Assembly (NCBI GenBank): GCA_947463775.1
Contig: CANHVD010000363.1
Span: 1-6,203, forward strand
DNA length: 6,203 bases
Direction: 5' to 3'
Source of the DNA: Planctomycetaceae bacterium
Lineage (GTDB): Bacteria; Planctomycetota; Planctomycetia; Planctomycetales; Planctomycetaceae
Each line of letters starts with the position of its first letter. Positions within the stretch are counted from its first letter, which is position 1. Below the pieces are notes generated by a model. It had not been told where the DNA came from. It ran no database searches and saw nothing but the letters and a program-made list of their open reading frames with translations. Position numbers and translations under genes: made by a program. Positions 1 to 4,184 of this stretch are shown here, piece by piece.

Positions 1-446
1 ACGACGACATGAAGACCAACCTGATGCACGAACTGCAGCGTCAGTTCAAGCCGGAATTCCTCGGTCGTCTCGACGAAGTTGTGGTCTTCCGCAAGCTGAC
101 TCGCAACGAACTGATGAAGATTGTCGATATCGAACTGGCCAAGGTTTACGATCGCCTGAAAGAACGTGGCAAACGTCTTGTGCTCAGTGATGAAGCCCGG
201 GGCTTTATCATCGACAAGGGCGAAGTGGACGATGGTCTGGATTACGGTGCTCGCCCGCTGCGTCGCAGTGTCGAGCGATTCATTGAAGACCCACTCTCAG
301 AAGAACTTCTGCGAGGCACCTTCGATGGCCAGAACGCGATCCATGTCAGCGTGAAAGAAGTTGGAGATCAGAAGCAGCTCGAATTCAACGGCGGTGTTGA
401 TGAAGCACCGGTTGCTGAAGCCGAAGCGACTTCGACTCCAGCGTAG
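1..446 (+). CDS. clpC: ClpC-type AAA+ protease-chaperone ATPase, C-terminal end (5'-partial)
   Basis: This is the last ~147 codons of a Hsp100/Clp ATPase. The frame is open from position 3 (Asp-Asp before the Met at 9), so that Met is internal and the real start lies outside the window. Numbering from that Met, residues 12-29 hold the end of the second AAA+ module (FKPEFLGRLDEVVVF, with the conserved Arg of the 'NRIDE' region, here GRLDE). Residues 31-112 form the C-terminal D2-small domain, with the sensor-2 motif YGARPLRR at about 79-86 and EDPLSEELLRG at about 93-103. The EDPLSEELL form and the MKTNLMHELQ lead-in resemble ClpC more than ClpB. The family unfolds proteins and feeds them to the ClpP peptidase in the cytoplasm. 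The final ~15 residues are an Ala/Glu-rich tail that is probably disordered. ClpB is the main alternative; the ClpP-binding loop that would decide is not in the window. Confidence 0.88.
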   Translation, partial: DDMKTNLMHELQRQFKPEFLGRLDEVVVFRKLTRNELMKIVDIELAKVYDRLKERGKRLVLSDEARGFIIDKGEVDDGLDYGARPLRRSVERFIEDPLSEELLRGTFDGQNAIHVSVKEVGDQKQLEFNGGVDEAPVAEAEATSTPA

Positions 447-472
447 TGCTTTTGGTTAATTGTTGACTTCCC

Positions 473-510
473 AAGAACCCAGCATCCGTAAAAGGCTGCT
501 GGGTTCTTTT
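473..510 (+). terminator. Intrinsic terminator of clpC
   Basis: A perfect 12-bp stem (AAGAACCCAGCA at 473-484 with TGCTGGGTTCTT at 497-508) encloses a 12-nt loop. The T run at 507-510 overlaps the end of the stem. It starts 26 nt after the clpC stop codon. The A-rich left and T-rich right flanks make it potentially active in both directions. The stem is seen directly; termination is inferred. Confidence 0.85.
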
Positions 511-530
511 ATTGGGTAAACGCAGCCGCC

Positions 531-562
531 TGTACCGTACACCCGTCGCTCCGCCGACGGGA
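531..562 (+). repeat. REP-like hairpin repeat, unit A
   Basis: This 32-bp unit matches unit C (741-772) at 31 of 32 positions (C536 versus G746). Its 532-561 core matches the reverse complement of unit B at 29 of 30. Inside it, CCCGTCG (542-548) pairs with CGACGGG (555-561) around a 6-nt loop. The hairpin is preceded by the short palindromic GTACCGTAC (532-540). The unit begins about 20 nt after the clpC terminator. Confidence 0.85.
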
Positions 563-577
563 GAGCTCTCCGGCCAG

Positions 578-709
578 TTCTGGCTTAACCGTCAGATTGA
601 CCATTTGGTTCGAAGCGAAGAGCAGTCTCGATTCCTTCGCGAGTACATCGGGAAGAATCCCATGCGGGCGGGGTTGAGAGCTGGGGAACATTTGCATTAT
701 TCACGTGCA
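578..709 (+). pseudogene. RAYT (REP-associated tyrosine transposase) C-terminal remnant
   Basis: Translated in the frame of position 578, this stretch reads from FWLNRQIDHLVRSEEQ through REYIGKNPMRAGLRAGE to HLHYSRA, about 44 residues. It resembles the end of Y1_Tnp/RAYT-family transposases, where 'W..(Y/F)DH.VR.EEQ' is followed by 'YI..NP.KAGLR.GE...Y.R'. From family knowledge, the Tyr in YIxxNP should correspond to the DNA-attacking tyrosine; I infer this without an alignment. The HUH metal-binding motif and all upstream parts of the usual protein (well over 150 residues) are missing. The remnant has no start codon or ribosome site of its own, and the open frame simply runs on into the flanking repeats. 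It is therefore called a decayed fragment. Similarity is recalled by eye, not searched. Confidence 0.7.
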
Positions 710-720
710 ATGTGTTTTGG

Positions 721-750
721 CCCGTCGACGGAGCGACGGGTGTACGGTAC
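721..750 (-). repeat. REP-like hairpin repeat, unit B (inverted)
   Basis: This is the reverse complement of unit A (532-561) with one difference, at position 728. Its internal stem CCCGTCG (721-727) / CGACGGG (734-740) is intact, because the variant base sits in the hairpin loop. It shares its last 10 bases (741-750) with unit C, making a tight tail-to-tail pair. Confidence 0.85.
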
Positions 751-772
751 ACCCGTCGCTCCGCCGACGGGA
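741..772 (+). repeat. REP-like hairpin repeat, unit C
   Basis: This is a direct copy of unit A exactly 210 bp downstream, with one mismatch (G746) that falls at the centre shared with unit B. Its internal stem is CCCGTCG (752-758) with CGACGGG (765-771). Units B and C together form a palindrome with 25-nt arms (721-745 and 747-771), a single unpaired centre base at 746 and one mismatched pair (728/764). Confidence 0.85.
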
Positions 773-887
773 TTGCGCATCCGCGACTGGCACCGGCGCG
801 GGATTCCGCGTAAAACATGCGGAGATTTAATGTGCAAAGAAGCGGCGTTTTGAGTCGCCTCCCCGTCAGATGTTCGCACTGAAAATG
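773..887. other. Leader region between repeat cluster and DUF1501 gene
   Basis: No coding sequence is recognisable here. A small hairpin, CGCGG (797-801) with CCGCG (806-810) around GATT, lies just after the repeats. I could not find a convincing pair of -35 and -10 boxes; TTTAAT at 827-832 is a possible but isolated -10-like hexamer. The promoter for the DUF1501 gene is presumably in or near this stretch. Confidence 0.3.
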
Positions 888-892
888 AAGGA
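888..892 (+). promoter_or_regulatory. Ribosome binding site of the DUF1501 gene
   Basis: AAGGA lies 8 nt upstream of the ATG at 901, a normal Shine-Dalgarno spacing. It supports that start, as does the Tat motif only five residues into the resulting protein. Confidence 0.7.
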
Positions 893-900
893 CAGGCGAG

Positions 901-2307
901 ATGCAGATTCCTTACACGCGACGTGAAATGCTGGCCGCATCCTCAAACGGATTCGGATTACTCGCGCTCGCTGGGCTGCTCTCTGATGCGAAGGCGGCAG
1001 ACAAGACAATTCCAGGGGCAACACGCAGCCCTCGTGCAAAACATGTCATTCTTTGCTTTATGGATGGCGGGCCGAGCCATGTGGACACGTTTGACTATAA
1101 ACCTGAGCTCATGAAGCAGCAGGGAAAGCCAATCGGGGATTCACAAGTTTCAAAGCTGTCACAAAGCAGTGCCGGGCGAGTCTGGTTTGGAAGTCCGTGG
1201 AAGTTTTCTCAGCGAGGTCAAAGCGGTCTGTGGGTCAGTGATTTGCTGCCTCATGCTGCAGACCTCGCCGATGATCTCTGTGTGGTGCGATCGCTTGTGG
1301 GCAAACAGCCTTTGCACGGTCAGCAGAATCTCCTGCTGCATACAGGACGAGTCACCGGGCTGGCGCCGAGTTTTGGGTCGTGGATTAGCTATGGATTGGG
1401 GACTGAGAATCAGAATCTGCCGGGTTATGTGTTACTGAATAACGACTGGATCCCGAACGGAGGTTTTGAAAACTTCTCCAGTGCGTTCTTGCCAGCAACG
1501 AACTCCGCCACGCTACTACGAGCGAAAGGGGCAACCGTCGACAATATTCAACCTGGTGACTCGCTGGAGAAGCAACGTCGCAAGCTCAGATTACTGAAAG
1601 AGCAGGACGGAACGTTCGCCACGGAGACACCAGAGCGGCAGTTGATCGACGCCGCTGTGAAGAATTACGAAACCGCTTTTCGCATGCAGACGGCTGTTCC
1701 GGAAATTGCCGACGTTTCAGGTGAAACCGAGGCGACTCGAAAACTTTATGGACTCGACAGCTCCAACGATTACCAGAAGTACTATTCTCTGCAGTGCCTC
1801 CGAGCGAGACGGCTTGTGGAGGCGGGAGTTCGCTTTGTCGAGATCACATGCCCTCTGACTCATGCCAATAATTCTCCCTGGGATCAGCATGGCAATCTGA
1901 AGCTGCATCATGCCGAGAATGCCATGATCACCGATCAGTCAGTGGCAGCTTTGATCTTTGACTTGAAGCAACGCGGATTGCTGGACGACACCATTGTGAT
2001 CTGGGCGGGAGAAATGGGACGCACGCCGCACACGCCAGCAATTTCCGAAACGGCTGGTCGAGATCACCATGTGAATGGCTACAGCATTTTCCTTGCGGGT
2101 GGCGGATTCAAAGGAGGAATGGCTTACGGCCAGACCGACGAATTTGGGAATTCTGTTGTCGAACATCCGCTAATGATCCAGGACATTCACGCGACTGTGA
2201 TGCATCAGTTGGGAATTGACCACAAGAAACTCACGTTCCGATTTGGTGGTCGAGATGTCAGCCTGACCGATGTGCATGGCCATGTGGTGAACGAGATTCT
2301 CGCTTAG
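901..2307 (+). CDS. DUF1501 family protein, Tat-exported (sulfatase/alkaline-phosphatase-like fold)
   Basis: This 468-residue protein has the usual length for planctomycete DUF1501 proteins. A twin-arginine signal is visible: TRREML at 6-11, a hydrophobic stretch at 17-27, and a likely cleavage after A30-K31-A32. This implies folding in the cytoplasm before export. Family motifs in order are FMDGGPSHVDTFD (53-65), HGQQNLLLHTGR (139-150), the HANNSPWDQHGN region (321-332), IWAGEMGRTP (367-376), GRDHH (386-390) and the AGGGFKGG glycine loop (399-406). Asp55, Asp328/His330, Glu371 and Asp388/His389 are candidate metal ligands by analogy with the alkaline phosphatase superfamily; the substrate is unknown. 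In planctomycetes these genes commonly sit beside a DUF1549/DUF1553 gene, but neither neighbour here encodes one, so this is an orphan copy. It is probably a single-gene transcript, since clpC upstream has its own terminator. Confidence 0.9.
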   Translation: MQIPYTRREMLAASSNGFGLLALAGLLSDAKAADKTIPGATRSPRAKHVILCFMDGGPSHVDTFDYKPELMKQQGKPIGDSQVSKLSQSSAGRVWFGSPWKFSQRGQSGLWVSDLLPHAADLADDLCVVRSLVGKQPLHGQQNLLLHTGRVTGLAPSFGSWISYGLGTENQNLPGYVLLNNDWIPNGGFENFSSAFLPATNSATLLRAKGATVDNIQPGDSLEKQRRKLRLLKEQDGTFATETPERQLIDAAVKNYETAFRMQTAVPEIADVSGETEATRKLYGLDSSNDYQKYYSLQCLRARRLVEAGVRFVEITCPLTHANNSPWDQHGNLKLHHAENAMITDQSVAALIFDLKQRGLLDDTIVIWAGEMGRTPHTPAISETAGRDHHVNGYSIFLAGGGFKGGMAYGQTDEFGNSVVEHPLMIQDIHATVMHQLGIDHKKLTFRFGGRDVSLTDVHGHVVNEILA

Positions 2308-2547
2308 GCCGATTGTCACTGTTTGAAATGGCAATGCGACTCTGTGTGGGCGAAATGATTTTCCGCCACGAGGCTTGACGGTCGACGAAATCACTTCGAG
2401 TAAACGCGGAGAATTCACAATGGCCTTACTTGTCTTCTGTGAAATGCGAGAAAGCCGTGGGAAATGCAATTCCGGTGAACACTTGTTGTCGGCATAATGC
2501 GGAACAGAGCGAATCCCCCGCACGAATGTGTTTCTTTGAGTCTGTGA
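2308..2547. other. 240-bp intergenic region between DUF1501 and GNAT genes
   Basis: No gene or clear terminator is visible. TTGACG at 2375-2380 is a good -35-like hexamer, but the sequence 17-18 nt further on (around 2398-2404, AGTAAA) is a poor -10. CATAAT at 2493-2498 is a good -10-like hexamer without a matching -35. One of these may serve the GNAT gene. A weak imperfect hairpin lies around 2349-2367 and lacks a T run. Confidence 0.25.
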
Positions 2548-3147
2548 ATGTCCAAGACGGCTTACAAGCGATTTCGGATGCAGCTTGAAATGCGGCATCT
2601 GTTTTTGAATCCTCCGGAGTTACCGGATGGATATCGCTGGCTCTCATGGCGTTCATTGCTGCTCGAGCGTCATGCTCAGGTCAAGTGGCGTGCTTTTCGA
2701 GACGACCTGGATGGCAAAGTCTTCTCGTGTCTCGGGGCACCACAGGGATGTCTGAAGCTGATGCGAGAAATCGCTTCTCAGAATACCTTCTGTGCTGCCG
2801 CGACATGGATGGTGGTTTATCAGCCCGAGCCGGACTGGCCAGCGTGTGACTGCGGAACAATCCAGGGGATCACTCGCAACGGCGGCATCGGAGCGATCCA
2901 GAACGTCGGGGTGACTCCGGAACATCGCGGCCAGGGGATTGGTCGGGCTCTGGTCATTCAGGCGCTGCGTGGTTTTATTCAATGCGGCATGGGCTGGTCG
3001 ATGCTGGAAGTCACGGCATTGAATGAAGCAGCCGTTCGGCTATATCGTTCGCTCGGATTCGAAGTCGTGGAAGTGCTCTACCGCGATAGTGGTACCGGTG
3101 AAACCGTGGCCGGTGACGATGTCGTCACTGTCACCGGAAGATCCTAA
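2548..3147 (+). CDS. GNAT family N-acetyltransferase
   Basis: This 199-residue protein has the acetyl-CoA binding core of GCN5-related acetyltransferases in its C-terminal half. Motif A is IQNVGVTPEHRGQGIGRAL (117-135), containing the R-x-x-G-x-G pyrophosphate loop (R127, G130, G132). Motif B is LEVTALNEAAVRLYRSLGF (153-171), with the asparagine and tyrosine typical of the family. The N-terminal ~100 residues, with WRAFRDDLDGKVFSCLG (47-63), resemble the substrate-side half of a planctomycete GNAT subfamily. The acceptor substrate cannot be deduced. A TGA in the same frame lies immediately before the ATG, so translation cannot start further upstream. No Shine-Dalgarno precedes it; internal Met11 or Met15 are alternatives with no better signal. 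The exported TIM-barrel gene follows after 38 bp on the same strand, suggesting an operon. Confidence 0.9.
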   Translation: MSKTAYKRFRMQLEMRHLFLNPPELPDGYRWLSWRSLLLERHAQVKWRAFRDDLDGKVFSCLGAPQGCLKLMREIASQNTFCAAATWMVVYQPEPDWPACDCGTIQGITRNGGIGAIQNVGVTPEHRGQGIGRALVIQALRGFIQCGMGWSMLEVTALNEAAVRLYRSLGFEVVEVLYRDSGTGETVAGDDVVTVTGRS

Positions 3148-3161
3148 GGAAAAGATTCACG

Positions 3162-3171
3162 GTCACGTGAC
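3162..3171. promoter_or_regulatory. Perfect 10-bp palindrome between GNAT and TIM-barrel genes
   Basis: GTCACGTGAC is an exact inverted repeat placed 14 nt before the ATG at 3186 and directly upstream of its ribosome site. Its position would suit an operator or a small mRNA structure, but a 10-bp palindrome can also arise by chance. No protein is assigned. Confidence 0.25.
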
Positions 3172-3173
3172 AT

Positions 3174-3178
3174 AAAGG
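3174..3178 (+). promoter_or_regulatory. Ribosome binding site of the TIM-barrel gene
   Basis: AAAGG lies 7 nt upstream of the ATG at 3186. It supports this start, which also gives a sensible signal peptide. Confidence 0.6.
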
Positions 3179-3185
3179 CAGGCTC

Positions 3186-4082
3186 ATGCGTCGCAGAATT
3201 ATCTCAGAGGTGTGTTGCGTTCTCACACTGGTCGGGCTCATTGGAGTCTCCAGCGGAGTGTTGTCGGTTGTGGCCGATGAAAAGAAGGCGGAACAGACCA
3301 ATTTTCATCGCGATCAACTGGTCGCATGGTGCATCGTTCCCTTCGACGCCAAACAGCGTGGGCCGGAGGCTCGAGCGATCATGGTGCGCGGCCTCGGGAT
3401 GACTCGAGTCGCCTATGACTGGCGAGATGTGCATGTGCCGACGTTTGAAGACGAAATCCTGCAGTACAAGAAGCACGAGATCGAGTTCTTTGCCTTCTGG
3501 GGCTGGCACGATGCGTTTGAACCGCTGATTGCAAAGCACGGAATCCATCCGCAAATCTGGATAATGTTTGGTGCTCCTCAGGAAGGAACCGAAGAGGAAA
3601 AGATTAAGGCGGCCGCAGAAAGTTTATTGCCGCTCGTCGAGAAGACCCGGAAGTACAACCTCAAGCTGGCTCTTTACAACCATGGCGGCTGGAGCGGTGA
3701 GCCAAAAAACATGGTGGCAGTGTGTGATTATCTTCGAAAGAATCACAAGGGCGACCATGTCGGTATTGTCTACAACCTGCATCACGGCCACGAACACATT
3801 GCGGACTTCGCTGACCAACTCGCTTTGCTGCAGCCGTATCTCTTGTGTCTCAATCTGAATGGGATGAACGACAACGCACAGCCCAAGATTCTTCCGATCG
3901 GACAGGGTCAACACGATGTGGAGATGATCGGAATGATTCGAAAATCTGGCTATACGGGACCAATCGGAATCATTGACCACCGCGAGCAGCTCGACGCCGA
4001 AGAAAGCCTGCAGCAGAACCTGACCGGAATGAAGCAGGTTCTCGAAAAGATCGGCGACAAAAAGTCTGCACAGACATATTAG
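3186..4082 (+). CDS. Exported sugar phosphate isomerase/epimerase-like TIM-barrel protein (AP endonuclease 2 fold)
   Basis: This 298-residue protein begins with a Sec-type signal peptide: MRRR, a hydrophobic core at about 9-29, and likely cleavage after VVA (28-30). The mature part looks like a xylose-isomerase-like TIM barrel. Recognisable strand/loop segments are QLVAWCIVPFD (44-54), MTRVAYDWRD (72-81), IEFFAFWGWHD (99-109), LKLALYNHGGW (159-169), VGIVYNLHHGHEH (192-204), YLLCLNLNGMN (218-228) and GPIGIIDHRE (258-267). His166, His199/His200 and His265 with Glu267 are plausible metal or catalytic positions. The Glu/Asp ligands typical of cytoplasmic isomerases are not obvious, so activity is uncertain. 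Such exported barrels are numerous in planctomycetes and are presumed to act in carbohydrate turnover. It probably shares a transcript with the GNAT gene upstream. Confidence 0.82.
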   Translation: MRRRIISEVCCVLTLVGLIGVSSGVLSVVADEKKAEQTNFHRDQLVAWCIVPFDAKQRGPEARAIMVRGLGMTRVAYDWRDVHVPTFEDEILQYKKHEIEFFAFWGWHDAFEPLIAKHGIHPQIWIMFGAPQEGTEEEKIKAAAESLLPLVEKTRKYNLKLALYNHGGWSGEPKNMVAVCDYLRKNHKGDHVGIVYNLHHGHEHIADFADQLALLQPYLLCLNLNGMNDNAQPKILPIGQGQHDVEMIGMIRKSGYTGPIGIIDHREQLDAEESLQQNLTGMKQVLEKIGDKKSAQTY

Positions 4083-4116
4083 TCGAGCGGAAGAAACGAG
4101 CTTACCAATGTACTGC

Positions 4117-4147
4117 TGACATGCCGCCCAAGGAGTGCGGCATGTCA
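4117..4147. terminator. Hairpin between convergent genes, possible bidirectional terminator
   Basis: A perfect 11-bp G+C-rich stem (TGACATGCCGC at 4117-4127 with GCGGCATGTCA at 4137-4147) encloses a 9-nt loop. It lies 34 nt after the TIM-barrel stop and 37 nt beyond the convergent permease stop. Neither strand has a T run after it, so it is not a textbook intrinsic terminator. Its location between two converging genes makes a terminating or 3'-end-protecting role plausible. Confidence 0.5.
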
Positions 4148-4160
4148 CAGAGAAGAGTCC

Positions 4161-4176
4161 ATGCGGTCATCCGCGT
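4161..4176 (-). other. Short hairpin just after the permease stop codon
   Basis: ATGCGG (4161-4166) pairs with CCGCGT (4171-4176), including one G-T wobble, around a TCAT loop. On the minus strand it comes 8 nt after the permease stop and is followed by a pyrimidine-rich stretch. It may add to 3'-end formation of the permease transcript, but it is short. Confidence 0.2.
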
Positions 4177-4184
4177 ATCTCGAA

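Larger units (their letters stand above)
531..772. mobile_element. Relic of a REP/RAYT-type element: transposase fragment bracketed by REP-like repeats
   Basis: This composite region occupies most of the 454-bp gap between clpC and the DUF1501 gene. It consists of repeat A (531-562, forward), a C-terminal transposase remnant (578-709), then inverted repeat B (721-750) overlapping forward repeat C (741-772). Known REP/RAYT systems pair a single-domain Y1 transposase gene with flanking short hairpin-forming palindromes, often as inverted pairs (BIMEs), and they favour intergenic sites. The layout here matches that plan, but the transposase is reduced to about a quarter of full length, so autonomous activity is lost. 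The units and their pairing are seen in the sequence; assignment to REP/RAYT is inferred from the protein remnant. Confidence 0.65.

Noticed and set aside
531..772. CRISPR array
   Set aside because: There are three units of about 30 bp, but one is inverted, two overlap, and the only spacer-sized gap holds a transposase fragment. No cas genes are present.
512..853. Open frame of 113 codons starting at TTG across the repeat cluster
   Set aside because: It is open only because units A and C happen to be in the same frame (210 bp apart), giving a repeated TPVAPPTG peptide. There is no ribosome site, and only its middle resembles a protein family, so just that part is annotated, as a pseudogene.
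585..879. Overlapping minus-strand open frames of 60-77 codons in the same region
   Set aside because: They are composed of the repeat units read backwards and antisense of the transposase remnant, with no family resemblance.
2375..2404. Possible sigma-70 promoter (TTGACG and AGTAAA)
   Set aside because: The -35 is good but the -10 matches only about half of the consensus. This is not enough to call a promoter, especially in Planctomycetes where promoter consensus is poorly known to me.
2170..2656. Minus-strand open frames of 142 and 76 codons around the DUF1501/GNAT gap
   Set aside because: They overlap the ends of two well-supported plus-strand genes, show no recognisable motif and have arginine/serine-rich low-quality composition typical of antisense shadows.
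3624..4148. Minus-strand open frame of 174 codons antisense to the TIM-barrel gene
   Set aside because: It lies opposite a gene with a clear signal peptide and family motifs. Its long frame reflects codon bias of the real gene.
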